Shown here: in pieces, positions 1 to 7,972 of the stretch | How positions within the stretch are numbered: the stretch's first letter is position 1 | Layout: every line of letters starts with the position of its first letter | Source: Clostridia bacterium | GTDB taxonomy: Bacteria; Bacillota; Clostridia; Christensenellales; Borkfalkiaceae | NCBI GenBank assembly: GCA_900770945.1 | Contig: CAAGME010000022.1 | Coordinates: 53,783 to 117,782 of the forward strand | Direction: 5' to 3' | Length of the DNA stretch: 64,000 bases | Translations under genes and position numbers: made by a program | The notes under the pieces: model-generated | Seen by the model: only the letters and a program-made list of their open reading frames with translations | What the model was told of the DNA's origin: nothing | The model's database searches: none

Positions 1-2201
1 CCGAGATTAACGAGATATTCTTTGAGAGTAGAACACTTCACAACGCCGTAAGTGCCGTCATTGTTTTTGACTAAGGTAAAGCCTTTCGCAAAATTATCTT
101 TAGTTAAGTTAGGTTCATTGCCTACAAACGTACCGCCAGAGACTGTCAACGTGCAACCGCTTGTTCCTAAAAACTTAACTTCGCCGTTAGTGTTGAAAAT
201 ACCGCCTTCGATTGCAAGCGCAGAGCCTTTCGCTCCGTTTACGTTAGCTTCTTCGCCGGCAGTATAAGTACCGCTTTTTATAGTTACAAAAGCGCCTTCA
301 TCAAGCCATACGGCATAATAATTAGTTCCCCGAACCGTGCAATTTTCAAGCACAACGCCGCTTGCATTGTAAACGTTTATTCCGCCCTCAAACTCCACGT
401 CTTTCACGGTAAAACCAATTGTTTCGCCCTCATCGCCGACAAATAAAGCATAGGAGCTGCCTTTGTTACAAACCATTTTTCCGTTTGTAATAACGCCGTC
501 GGTACCTTCAAAAACGTGTCCGAAATTTTCAGAAATGTAAGTATAGCCGTTGAGGTCTAAGGTAATACCTGCAATATTATAAACGATACCGGCATCTACC
601 TCGCTATAATCGTAATAATCACTGCAAAGCGTTATCGTTTCACCTGACTTCGCTGCTTGTACGGCTTCCGCTAAAGATGCGTACGTGTTTTTACCTATTT
701 TAGCAACAACTATTTCCTTAGCAGCACCGTCAACGTATTGATACACGGTATATTCGCCTTCGCTCGTCGGGTCTACGCAAAGTTTTTTATTGTTGCTCAC
801 GCTACCGTCGTCATACGTGTAAACTTCCGTAACGGAATTTTTACCGACTTTTATTTTAGGTGCGAGTGTGTTAGCTGTCGTATAAGTGTTTATAGCTATC
901 CGACTAATAGTCGTATTATTGAGTATAACGGGGTTTGCACTTGCAACGTTGCTCCAAACAGCCGCGCCGTTTTCATTATCGGCACCTAAATCAAGACTAT
1001 TTGAAATATTGCAATCGGTAAAAGTGCCGCCGTGTGTACCATAAAGGTTAATCGCATAAAGATATTCGCCACTGATGTTTACATTAGTAAATTCGGTCGT
1101 TGTGCCGCCACAAAGGAATATACCGAAGCGAGCTTTGCCGACCATATTCAAATTTTTAATCTTTACGCCGGTGCAATAAACTGCCGGAGAACTCGCTCTG
1201 CCGAAATAAAGAGCGGAGCCGCCGGATTTTGACGGGTCATCCGTAGTGGCGCAAGTTATCGTGTGATTTGCGCCGTCAAGCGTGATATTGCTAACGATAT
1301 CGGAAACAATATCGATTTCTTCAGTAAGCGTTATGTCCGAAGTAAGCGTAATTACGTCGCCTTTTTTCGCTCCGTCAAAAGCTTCTTTTAACGAAGTGTA
1401 TTCTTTGTCGCCGATTTTCGCAACAAGCTTTTTAACAGTGTAGCTTCCGTCGCCGTTATCAACAGACCTGTATCCCTCGGGAACAAAGTTGCCATGCATG
1501 TTATCGTCGCCGGCAGCCGGATTATATTTTATGAACGTACCGCCTTTTACTACGAAGGTACCGGTTTTACCGTTTTTAACATTCAAAACATAATAAAATT
1601 TGTTCCAATCCTTTTCAGAAGAGAAAGTACCGCCGTTTATCACAATGTCTCCGCTACCATATATAGCAATCGTTTCGTTACCTTCTCCGTAGGAACTGCC
1701 GCTTCCGTCCCCGCCGACAGTATAATTACCGCCATTTATTGTAACCGTAGCCGCATTATTAACGATCAAAGCTTTATAACTTGAGCCTTCGCCGCCATAA
1801 ATTCCGCCTTTGTTTGCATTAAGCACGAGATTACCGCTATTAACCGTGACAACAGCACTATTTGCTACCTTGCAATCGTTTGATATGGTATAGTCGCCTA
1901 AATCGATTGTCAAATCTTTGTCGACAACCACGTTTTCCGCCGTGTCCGCAACAAGCGTTACCGTATCGCCGTCTTGCGCTGCGACTACCGCTTCCGCCAA
2001 GGTTTTGTACTCGGTTTCGCCGATTTTTGCTACCGCCTTTGCTTCCGTTGTGTTTCCCGTAGTGCTTTCTTCCAATGAAGGTGTTTCGCCTTCGGCGAAG
2101 ACGAAGGCGAAGGGTTTATCGAGAGATAAACCGAACAAGGACAACGAAATCGCAAGAACAAAAGCTAAAACGGAAAACGCTTTAATTTTGTTTTTTAACA
2201 T
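1..2201 (-). CDS. secreted beta-helix surface protein, N-terminal part (runs off the window)
   Basis: The frame is open from an ATG at 2201 to the window edge, giving 733 codons without a stop; the C-terminus lies outside. An AGGAG ribosome site sits at 2213-2217. Residues 1 to about 40 form a signal peptide (basic start, hydrophobic core, cleavage near AFVFAEG). The rest is rich in G, N, T and V with short alternating strands such as TVTINGGNYTVGG, typical of right-handed parallel beta-helix (pectate-lyase-like) surface proteins. A lead-in module, VAKIG..(E/T)Y.(T/S)L.EA...A..GD.(I/V)TL, occurs three times (near residues 58, 310 and 535), each followed by a helix segment. This suggests an internally duplicated adhesin or glycan-binding protein; the ligand is unknown. 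It is transcribed from a consensus promoter with an operator-like palindrome in the spacer, divergent from an XRE regulator. Confidence 0.8.
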   Translation of the reverse strand, partial: MLKNKIKAFSVLAFVLAISLSLFGLSLDKPFAFVFAEGETPSLEESTTGNTTEAKAVAKIGETEYKTLAEAVVAAQDGDTVTLVADTAENVVVDKDLTIDLGDYTISNDCKVANSAVVTVNSGNLVLNANKGGIYGGEGSSYKALIVNNAATVTINGGNYTVGGDGSGSSYGEGNETIAIYGSGDIVINGGTFSSEKDWNKFYYVLNVKNGKTGTFVVKGGTFIKYNPAAGDDNMHGNFVPEGYRSVDNGDGSYTVKKLVAKIGDKEYTSLKEAFDGAKKGDVITLTSDITLTEEIDIVSDIVSNITLDGANHTITCATTDDPSKSGGSALYFGRASSPAVYCTGVKIKNLNMVGKARFGIFLCGGTTTEFTNVNISGEYLYAINLYGTHGGTFTDCNISNSLDLGADNENGAAVWSNVASANPVILNNTTISRIAINTYTTANTLAPKIKVGKNSVTEVYTYDDGSVSNNKKLCVDPTSEGEYTVYQYVDGAAKEIVVAKIGKNTYASLAEAVQAAKSGETITLCSDYYDYSEVDAGIVYNIAGITLDLNGYTYISENFGHVFEGTDGVITNGKMVCNKGSSYALFVGDEGETIGFTVKDVEFEGGINVYNASGVVLENCTVRGTNYYAVWLDEGAFVTIKSGTYTAGEEANVNGAKGSALAIEGGIFNTNGEVKFLGTSGCTLTVSGGTFVGNEPNLTKDNFAKGFTLVKNNDGTYGVVKCSTLKEYLVNL

Positions 2202-2354
2202 TTCTTTTTACACTCCTGTAAAAATATTTACGACGCGCTCTTTTCGTACGCGACTGTATCGTTATTCAGTATTATTTTACGTGTTTTTGCAACAAACTCT
2301 TTTCTTTACTCGCTTAAAACAAAAACTCACCGTGTGCGGGACCTTATTACCTTT

Positions 2355-2383
2355 ATTATAGTAACAATTATTGTTACTGTCAA
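2355..2383 (-). promoter_or_regulatory. consensus sigma-A promoter of the beta-helix surface gene
   Basis: On the minus strand TTGACA (2378-2383) and TATAAT (2355-2360) are separated by exactly 17 bp (2361-2377). Both boxes match consensus perfectly. The predicted start, near 2348, leaves a leader of about 147 nt before the ATG at 2201. A promoter this strong driving a surface protein makes sense if it is held by a repressor; see the palindrome in its spacer. Confidence 0.85.
2360..2378. promoter_or_regulatory. perfect 19-bp palindrome, candidate XRE operator
   Basis: AGTAACAATTATTGTTACT is a perfect inverted repeat with 9-bp arms around one central T. It fills the spacer of the minus-strand promoter and touches both of its boxes, and it overlaps the probable -35 box of the divergent XRE gene. 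A dimer bound here would block the surface gene and could autoregulate the regulator. The link to the adjacent XRE protein is inferred from position. Confidence 0.7.
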
Positions 2384-2406
2384 GCGTTTTATAGTAGTTT
2401 TATGAT
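2377..2406 (+). promoter_or_regulatory. probable promoter of the XRE regulator gene
   Basis: CTGTCA (2377-2382) and TATGAT (2401-2406) lie 18 bp apart on the plus strand. The -35 box matches consensus at four of six positions and the -10 box at five. The -35 box overlaps the last bases of the palindrome at 2360-2378. Confidence 0.5.
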
Positions 2407-2457
2407 ATACTATCCTTGTAGGGGTGCAAAAGAAAAAGAATTGCTCACGATAAGGTT

Positions 2458-2658
2458 ATGGAATTCAAAGATAGACTTAAAGAATTAAGAATTGAAAAGG
2501 GCATATCTCAGCAAACGCTCGCAAAAAGCGTGGATATGTCTAAAATGGCGATTTCGCATTGGGAAAGCGGACACAGCGAACCAAGCATTAGCCAGCTTAT
2601 TTTTTTAGCCGATTATTTTAATGTTTCCGTCGATTACCTCGTCGGTAAAGAATCCTGA
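2458..2658 (+). CDS. small XRE-family (Cro/CI type) transcriptional regulator
   Basis: This 66-residue protein is a single helix-turn-helix domain: LKELRIEKGISQQTLAKSV, then MAISHWESG and the typical C-terminal helix LADYFNVSVDYLVG. The spacing of the recognition helix matches the Cro/CI fold. There is no partner or ligand domain, so it probably acts as a simple DNA-binding dimer. It is transcribed away from the beta-helix surface gene, and a palindrome lies between them in the overlapping promoters, which suggests it represses the surface gene and perhaps itself. The ribosome site is weak (AAGG at 2452-2455). A rho-independent terminator follows directly. Confidence 0.9.
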   Translation: MEFKDRLKELRIEKGISQQTLAKSVDMSKMAISHWESGHSEPSISQLIFLADYFNVSVDYLVGKES

Positions 2659-2671
2659 TATTCAATCATTG

Positions 2672-2698
2672 ACAGCGTTCCTCGAACGCTGTTTATTT
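2672..2698 (+). terminator. terminator of the XRE gene
   Basis: Arms ACAGCGTTC (2672-2680) and GAACGCTGT (2684-2692) form a perfect 9-bp stem with a 3-nt loop, followed by a T-rich tail. Confidence 0.85.
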
Positions 2699-2857
2699 TC
2701 CAACCGAGAATTATATTCTTTTTTTCAAGAATGTCAATAAAAAAAGCTTGAAAAAAATAAATTTCATATTTAAACTTTTGCATAAAATTTATGTGCATTT
2801 TGACAAGAATTTGATTTTGTCCGAAGTTTACTGCAACCGCGAATAATATATAGCACC

Positions 2858-2926
2858 GCAATTTTCAATTTTCAACTTATCGCCTGCGCACGCAGTGGCA
2901 AAATGTGCCGCTTTTGCGGCGTCAGG
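2858..2926. repeat. dispersed intergenic repeat, copy A
   Basis: This stretch carries ATTTTCAATTTTCAACTTATC-like heptamer repeats followed by GCGCACGCAGTGGCAAAATG and a small GCCGC/GCGGC hairpin. The 20-mer recurs exactly at 3617-3636, again followed by a GCCGC/GCGGC hairpin. The rest of the gap 2699-3000 is AT-rich, with no gene seen apart from the terminator at 2935-2979. Confidence 0.7.
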
Positions 2927-2934
2927 ACTCTATA

Positions 2935-2979
2935 AAAACCCCGCGAATAAGTCGATAATCGACTTATTCGCGGGGTTTT
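2935..2979. terminator. long perfect bidirectional terminator
   Basis: Two 22-nt arms (2935-2956 and 2958-2979) are perfectly complementary around a single central A. Runs of A at the left end and T at the right end give a U tract on either strand. It ends the minus-strand SecB-like gene and backs up the XRE terminator. Confidence 0.85.
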
Positions 2980-3000
2980 AAAATATTCGGCTTTTTAAAC

Positions 3001-3432
3001 TCAATTCAATTGTTCCTTGGGCGTAGGCGTTTGCACGGTGCGGGCGGACGAAGAAATCATAGCGTCGATGTCGATTTCCGGCAAGACGAACGCGGGAACG
3101 GAACAGTTTGCGGTGAGCGTTGCGACATGCGACCTAAGAAAAGGAAAAAGCGTTCCGACGGCGTACCGTAGCTGCTCCGTTTTGTCCGGAGCAACGGAGT
3201 TTTCGGCAGAAAATTTCCCTTTCAAAACCACCCTCAAATCAAACGGAACGGGCACATCCTCCGTGACAGCCGCTATCGAAACGGAAAAATCGGCTTCAAA
3301 ATCCGAGCCGGAAGAAGCAAGGCGGCACTCGAACCTCGGCGCAATGGTATACTTTTCGTTTTCTTTTGCCACCTCGTTGAGCTTAAAATAGCTTTCCGCC
3401 ACTTTGAATCCTTTAAAAACAATTTTATTCAT
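3001..3432 (-). CDS. SecB-like chaperone domain protein
   Basis: The protein has 143 residues. The start is set by GGAGG just upstream of ATG 3432; an in-frame extension to 3498 only translates a repeat and is not used. The order of elements fits the SecB fold: an N-terminal strand region (IVFKGFKVAESYFKLN), a central beta-sheet segment with PVPFDLRVVLKGKF, and a C-terminal helical part, LFPFLRSHVATLTANC, then PAFVLPEIDIDAM. That C-terminus follows the SecB pattern (FPYAR...VxxG.FP.L.L.PVNFDALY). No signal peptide, so cytoplasmic. SecB is best known from Proteobacteria; in this Gram-positive setting it may be a general or toxin-associated chaperone. No toxin gene is adjacent. Confidence 0.65.
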   Translation of the reverse strand: MNKIVFKGFKVAESYFKLNEVAKENEKYTIAPRFECRLASSGSDFEADFSVSIAAVTEDVPVPFDLRVVLKGKFSAENSVAPDKTEQLRYAVGTLFPFLRSHVATLTANCSVPAFVLPEIDIDAMISSSARTVQTPTPKEQLN

Positions 3433-3442
3433 GAGTTCGCCT

Positions 3443-3672
3443 CCGTGCAAAAAATTGAAAATTGAGAGTTGAAAGTTGAAAATTAAGGTCGATAACATTA
3501 TATATAACGGATATAGTTTCCAAACTTTCCTAACGGCGGAGAGTGAAGAGAATTGACACAGCAGGTGACGGAGACCGATAGGCGCGTACTAAAACGTACG
3601 TAACTAAAGGACGACGGCGCACGCAGTGGCAAAATGCGCCGCTATGCGGCGTTAGGGCAATTTTCAACTTAT
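3443..3672. repeat. intergenic repeat region with copy B of the dispersed repeat
   Basis: Positions 3449-3485 hold heptamers of the TTGAAAA/TTGAAAG type, immediately upstream of the SecB-like gene. Positions 3617-3656 repeat the GCGCACGCAGTGGCAAAATG element plus a CGCCGC/GCGGCG hairpin, followed by ATTTTCAACTTATC; in copy A (2858-2926) that last motif comes first. The bases between (3490-3616) contain no gene I can support. Confidence 0.6.
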
Positions 3673-3701
3673 CTCTATTTTACTACCTCGGAGCATATTT
3701 G

Positions 3702-4385
3702 TCAAGAAGCAAAGCACGCATATTTTGCCCAAGTTTTTAAAAGGAAGGGTAAAAACTCGTTAAAAGCCGCCACGGGCGCGTCGCAAACGCCGTTGAATCT
3801 ATCGGTTTTCGCTTTGATTTCCTTTAACTTTTCCCTCACGATATCCGGGCAGTTTTCTTCCGTTTCGGATATAATTTCCTTTATGGATTTGAAGTTTATC
3901 GCGGCGTATTTTTTCACCTCGTCGAGCTTTCTCGTTTCGATTTTAAAAACGGGCAACGCAAACTCCTCCACTTTGCCGGACAGCCTTTTTGTTCGCCCGT
4001 AAAACGATTCGCAATCCTCTTCTCTTGTTTTTTTGTTTCTTTTTTCGCCTTGCGACAAGCCGAGCAGCATCAAAAAAACAGCGTATAACGCGATTAACGC
4101 AAAAAACAGCACGAAAGAGGACACGGCGTTAAAAAGTTTTTCCTCGTGTAAAAAACTTGCCGGCACGGGAAGAAGAGAGGATAAAAAGTAATGACCGACG
4201 GCAAGCCCTCCTATAAAAAACACGACAAAAAGCGACGGACGAACGCGCCCCGCCGCCGCGAAAGCGCAAGATGAAACGAGCGAAACGCACGAACCGACGA
4301 CAAAGAGCGTTACGACAAGCTCGACCCGACCGTTTTCGGTGAGCTTTGACGCAACTTCGTTTAAAATATCGGATAAATATTCCAT
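3702..4385 (-). CDS. predicted membrane protein of unknown function
   Basis: A 227-residue protein I do not recognise. After a short amphipathic start there are three probable membrane segments: about residues 20-45 (VELVVTLFVVGSCVSLVSS), 50-72 (LFVVFFIGGLAVGHYFL) and 85-110 (VSSFVLFFALIALYAVFLML). A charged cytoplasmic tail of about 110 residues follows, rich in K and E and probably helical. The start is supported by GGGGAA upstream of ATG 4385 and by a promoter at 4438-4466. The gene is divergent from the CorC-like gene. No catalytic motif was seen. Confidence 0.6.
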   Translation of the reverse strand: MEYLSDILNEVASKLTENGRVELVVTLFVVGSCVSLVSSCAFAAAGRVRPSLFVVFFIGGLAVGHYFLSSLLPVPASFLHEEKLFNAVSSFVLFFALIALYAVFLMLLGLSQGEKRNKKTREEDCESFYGRTKRLSGKVEEFALPVFKIETRKLDEVKKYAAINFKSIKEIISETEENCPDIVREKLKEIKAKTDRFNGVCDAPVAAFNEFLPFLLKTWAKYACFAS

Positions 4386-4437
4386 AAAAAATTCCCCATA
4401 AAGTAGTTACCCCGATTATTCGGCATTTTGCGGGGGT

Positions 4438-4466
4438 TTTATACTTCGAACGCAAAAAAAAGACAA
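4438..4466 (-). promoter_or_regulatory. probable promoter of the 3702-4385 membrane protein gene
   Basis: On the minus strand TTGTCT (4461-4466) and TATAAA (4438-4443) are 17 bp apart. The predicted start is about 45 nt before the ATG. Confidence 0.5.
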
Positions 4467-4515
4467 AATCGCACCGATCGGATAATTATAAATACGCTCG
4501 GCGCAAATAAAACAG

Positions 4516-4544
4516 TTTACAAATCGGCTTACTTATGATAAAAT
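4516..4544 (+). promoter_or_regulatory. promoter of the CorC/HlyC-type gene
   Basis: TTTACA (4516-4521) and TAAAAT (4539-4544) are separated by 17 bp, about 70 bp upstream of the start codon. Confidence 0.6.
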
Positions 4545-4616
4545 ATACTAAATATTTTTATTGTTAGGTAAAAATAAATCTTTTTTTTATTTTAAGGAGT
4601 AATCATTCAGGTTTCT

Positions 4617-5975
4617 ATGTCAGATCCCGAACCCGAACCCGACAGTACGATTATAGCGGTTTATATTATCGCAATCGTATTACTAATTCTCTTGTCCGCC
4701 TTTTTTTCCGCAACGGAAACGGCGTACACCTCCGTCAACAAGCCGCGCTTAAAAACACGCGCGGGGGACGGAAACAAACGCGCCGCTAAGGTTCTTGCTC
4801 TCACCGACGTTTACGACAGAGTGCTTTTTACGCTGCTTATCGGCAACAACATAGTCAATATTACGGCTTCCACGCTCGCGACCTTGTTGTTCGTCGAACT
4901 TTTAGGCAGCGGAGCCGGTCCCACGATATCGACCGTCGTTTTAACTCTCGTGGTACTCATTTTCGGCGAGATAACGCCCAAAACCTGCGCGAAAGAAATG
5001 CCCGAAGCGTTTGCGGAATTCGCATACCCGCTTCTCCGCTTCTTTATGGTCGTTCTCTTTCCTCTCTGCGCGGTCTTTTCCGGACTGAAAACGCTTATCC
5101 GCAAGGTATTTAAGCTTCAAGCGAGCGAAGGCATAACCGAAGAAGAGCTTTTGAATATCGTCGAAGAAGCCAACGAGGACGGTTCAATCGAAGAGAGCGA
5201 ATCCGACCTTATTTCGAGCGCGATAGAATTCCATGACTGCGAAGTCGGCGAAATACTCGTGCCGAGGGTAAACGTCGTTGCCGTGCCTATCGACATGCCT
5301 ATGGCGGAAATAAAAAAGGTTTTCTTTAAAAACGCATACTCTCGCCTCCCCGTCTATAACGGCACTATCGACAAAATCGTCGGGATGATTCACGAAAGAG
5401 ATTTCCTCATCGCGATGGACAGAGGCGACAAAAACATAAACGGAATAATCAAAAAGACGGCTCTTGCAACCGAACACATGAAAATTTCCACACTGCTTAA
5501 AAGCATGCAGAAAGCAAAAGTTCACCTCGCGGTCGTCGTCGACGAATACGGCGGCACGCTCGGCATAGTCACGATGGAAGATATCCTCGAAGAACTTGTC
5601 GGCGAAATTTGGGACGAACACGACGAAGTAGTGGAATACTTCGAGAGGCTCGACCACAACACTTACAGGGTTGACGGCAACGCCGACTTAGGCGACTTTT
5701 TCGAACTTTTCTCCGTCGAAACGCAAGAAGACGACTTTGACTCACAAACGGTCGGCGGCTGGGTAATGGAAATGCTCGGCGAACTGCCGAGAAAGAACGA
5801 TTCGTTCGACTTCGAACATCTCCATATAATTCTCACGCGTTGCACGCAAAGGAGAGTTTACGAAATAAAAGTCGTCGTAACGGACGAAGCAAAAGTCGAA
5901 GAAATAGCCGAGGAAACGGAATTTTCCGACAAGACGGAAAGTAACGGCAAAACTTTAACAAAGGACAAAGCGTAA
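4617..5975 (+). CDS. CNNM/CBS-domain transporter-type protein (CorC/HlyC family)
   Basis: This 452-residue protein has the standard family order. Residues about 1-190 form the CNNM (DUF21) membrane domain with LSAFFSATETAYTSVNK and FGEITPKTCAKEMPE. Residues about 200-340 hold a tandem CBS pair (VGEILVPRVNVVAVP; HLAVVVDEYGGTLGIVTMEDILEELVGEI). The CorC_HlyC domain follows (YRVDGNADLGDFFELF) with an acidic, lysine-rich tail. Relatives are linked to magnesium or cobalt efflux and membrane integrity; the substrate here is inferred. The best ribosome site, AAGGAG at 4594-4599, lies 17 nt before ATG 4617, unusually far. An in-frame ATT at 4605 would have better spacing but is a rare start. It is followed by the patatin-like gene after 70 bp. 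Confidence 0.9.
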   Translation: MSDPEPEPDSTIIAVYIIAIVLLILLSAFFSATETAYTSVNKPRLKTRAGDGNKRAAKVLALTDVYDRVLFTLLIGNNIVNITASTLATLLFVELLGSGAGPTISTVVLTLVVLIFGEITPKTCAKEMPEAFAEFAYPLLRFFMVVLFPLCAVFSGLKTLIRKVFKLQASEGITEEELLNIVEEANEDGSIEESESDLISSAIEFHDCEVGEILVPRVNVVAVPIDMPMAEIKKVFFKNAYSRLPVYNGTIDKIVGMIHERDFLIAMDRGDKNINGIIKKTALATEHMKISTLLKSMQKAKVHLAVVVDEYGGTLGIVTMEDILEELVGEIWDEHDEVVEYFERLDHNTYRVDGNADLGDFFELFSVETQEDDFDSQTVGGWVMEMLGELPRKNDSFDFEHLHIILTRCTQRRVYEIKVVVTDEAKVEEIAEETEFSDKTESNGKTLTKDKA

Positions 5976-6045
5976 TCGAGATTTTTGCCCTAAAAAACCT
6001 AAAAACGACTTTCGGCTTTAAGACCACCACGCTAAGGAGATTGTT

Positions 6046-6831
6046 ATGGCAAAAAAATTAGGGATAGTTTTAGGCTCGGGCGGCGCGCTCGGGTTTGCTC
6101 ATATAGGCTTTATGCAGGCGATGGACGAAAACGGCATACGCCCGGACGTTATGACGGGCTGCTCGATGGGAGCGGTCGTCGGCGCGTGCTATCTTTCGGG
6201 AATGACTCCCGAAGAGATGAAGCATGCGGCGTTCAGGCTCAAAAACACCGACATAATAGACTTCACGATAAGTCTGTTTTCCAACAAAGCATTGCTCAAA
6301 ACGAACAAAATGCACTCGCTCATAAAGCGTTACGTCAAAAAAGCTACCTTCGAAGAACTGCCCATTCCGTTTGCGACAGTCGCGGCGGACCTCGTTACGG
6401 GCAAGCTTATAACCTTTACCGAAGGTGATTTGCGGCTTGCGGTTAAGGCGAGCGCGTCTATCCCTTGCGTTTTCACGCCCGTCGAAAAGGACGGCATGAT
6501 TTTGGTTGACGGCGGAATTTTAAGCCGTATCCCCGTGGCTCAGGCGCGCGATTTGGGTGCGGAAAAGGTCGTTGCCGTAGACGTTTTGGGCGCACTTCCG
6601 CCATACACGGAGATAAAAAACATCGTCAACGTCGCCCTCCGCGCGGTGGACGTAAGCGACCACAGACCCGTTTATATGTGGAAGCCGAAAGACACCCCCG
6701 ACCTCTCCGTAAACCCCGACTTCAAAAATCTTTCTCAGTACAAGGTGGAAGAACAAAAGTTCATTTACGAGCAAGGCTACCTTTCGGGGCTTGCCGCCGT
6801 ACCGGAAATAAAAAGAATGATTGAAGAATGA
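6046..6831 (+). CDS. patatin-like phospholipase family protein (RssA-like)
   Basis: The 261-residue protein shows all patatin signatures: the glycine-rich oxyanion loop VLGSGGALGFAHIG near the N-terminus, the nucleophile elbow GCSMG (serine near residue 40), and the catalytic-aspartate motif VDGG in the second half. It lacks a signal peptide or membrane segment, so it is a cytosolic serine acyl hydrolase, probably acting on membrane lipids. Length and layout match the bacterial RssA/YchK group. AAGGAG lies at 6034-6039. The next gene overlaps its stop by 4 nt (ATGA), so the two are probably translationally coupled. Confidence 0.9.
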   Translation: MAKKLGIVLGSGGALGFAHIGFMQAMDENGIRPDVMTGCSMGAVVGACYLSGMTPEEMKHAAFRLKNTDIIDFTISLFSNKALLKTNKMHSLIKRYVKKATFEELPIPFATVAADLVTGKLITFTEGDLRLAVKASASIPCVFTPVEKDGMILVDGGILSRIPVAQARDLGAEKVVAVDVLGALPPYTEIKNIVNVALRAVDVSDHRPVYMWKPKDTPDLSVNPDFKNLSQYKVEEQKFIYEQGYLSGLAAVPEIKRMIEE

Positions 6832-7742
6832 AGGAAAAAACTGCTTTGAAAAAGGAACCGATACGCCATCATTATATACCGCAATTTATATTGAGAAATT
6901 TTTGTTTTGACAATAGCGGAAATACTTCTTATACGGACGTAAAAAGCAAAAAGGAATCGGTAAAACAAATTCGCGATATATTTATGGAAAAAAATCTTTA
7001 TCGAGATACCATAAATGACGATAATCCCGTAAAAATAGAAAAAGATTTCGCACAATTCGAAAGTGAAGTCGCATGCATTATTAAAGAGAAATTTTTAAAA
7101 GAAGAAGAGTTTGTTTTAACCAGTCAAGAAGATGAAAAACTAAAATTATTTTTGGCGTTAATGTCGTTTAGGTCTAAATCAACGCATGATTTATTTAAAA
7201 GCAGCTTGCCGAAAGAGTCAAAAAATTTTTACGCAAATTGGCAACACGACAAAAACTTTGAGGATTTTTGGAAAAGAAATTTAGGAAAACTTGCAAAGTG
7301 TCGTTCATTAAAAGACGTTATAAATAATACCGAAATCGACGAACCCATTAAAGCGTTCTTAACAAGAGATACTTCCGGCTTTTTTGGTAAATATTTTTGC
7401 ATTGTAGAACCGCGTGACGCGGGTGAATTTGTGTTAAGCGATTGCTACCCCGTTGTTTTAAGAGGTATCGGACTACCGTTTCTTAAATTGGAAATATTTG
7501 ATATTTATGTGCTTTCTCCAAATCGAGCAATATTATTCGCTAATAACGGATGCGAAGGAACGCCCAGAGAAATTTTGCAGTTACGTCCGCTAATTTTGTG
7601 CAAACCCACTAAAGACAATAACAACCTACTCTTTAAAGTAAAAAATTTGTATTTTGAAGAAGTTGAAACAATCAATAAAATGGTTATTAAAAACGCTAAA
7701 GAGGGCTTTATTTGCAAGAGAGAAAAAAGATTATTTGATTAA
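6828..7742 (+). CDS. DUF4238 domain protein
   Basis: This 304-residue protein begins with the DUF4238 hallmark HHYIPQFILRNF, followed by helical segments and later FVLSDCYPVVLRG and IYVLSPNRAILFA. DUF4238 proteins are scattered, often accessory genes of unknown biochemical role. The gene overlaps the patatin-like gene by ATGA, so it shares its transcript. Its sequence is visibly richer in A and T than the genes on either side, with codons such as AAA, TTT and ATA dominating, which suggests later acquisition. A terminator and a hairpin array follow. No active site can be named. Confidence 0.85.
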   Translation: MKEKTALKKEPIRHHYIPQFILRNFCFDNSGNTSYTDVKSKKESVKQIRDIFMEKNLYRDTINDDNPVKIEKDFAQFESEVACIIKEKFLKEEEFVLTSQEDEKLKLFLALMSFRSKSTHDLFKSSLPKESKNFYANWQHDKNFEDFWKRNLGKLAKCRSLKDVINNTEIDEPIKAFLTRDTSGFFGKYFCIVEPRDAGEFVLSDCYPVVLRGIGLPFLKLEIFDIYVLSPNRAILFANNGCEGTPREILQLRPLILCKPTKDNNNLLFKVKNLYFEEVETINKMVIKNAKEGFICKREKRLFD

Positions 7743-7749
7743 ACATTAA

Positions 7750-7780
7750 AAGCTCGGCATTTTTGCCGAGCTTGTTTTGT
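7750..7780 (+). terminator. terminator of the patatin/DUF4238 unit
   Basis: AAGCTCGGC (7750-7758) pairs with GCCGAGCTT (7765-7773) across a 6-nt loop, followed by GTTTTGT. Confidence 0.85.
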
Positions 7781-7790
7781 AGTTGAAATT

Positions 7791-7900
7791 TATGCCGCGC
7801 TTCACGCGGCTCGATATGCGCGTTACGCGCACTCGATATTTGCCGTAGACGGCAATCGATATGCCGCAAAGCGGCTCGATATTCGCACATAAAGTGCGAA
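7791..7900. repeat. ATATCGA-linked hairpin array, five units
   Basis: Five different perfect hairpins are joined by the constant linker TCGATAT, the reverse complement of ATATCGA. They are GCCGCG/CGCGGC (7794-7810), GCGCG/CGCGC (7818-7830), TTGCCG/CGGCAA (7840-7855), GCCGC/GCGGC (7863-7875) and TTCGCAC/GTGCGAA (7882-7900). Stems are 5-7 bp and loops 3-5 nt. The array lies between the DUF4238 terminator and the end of the alanine racemase gene. The remainder, 7901-7972, has TTTTCAATTTTC-type heptamers and no gene. Confidence 0.85.
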
Positions 7901-7972
7901 CGAAAGAGGATTTAAAAAATTGTATAGTTACATACGCCCTTAATTTTCAATTTTCTGTTTTCATCTTTCAAT

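Noticed and set aside
7791..7900. CRISPR array
   Set aside because: The constant part is only 7 nt and the variable parts are self-complementary hairpins of 13-19 nt; no cas gene is present.
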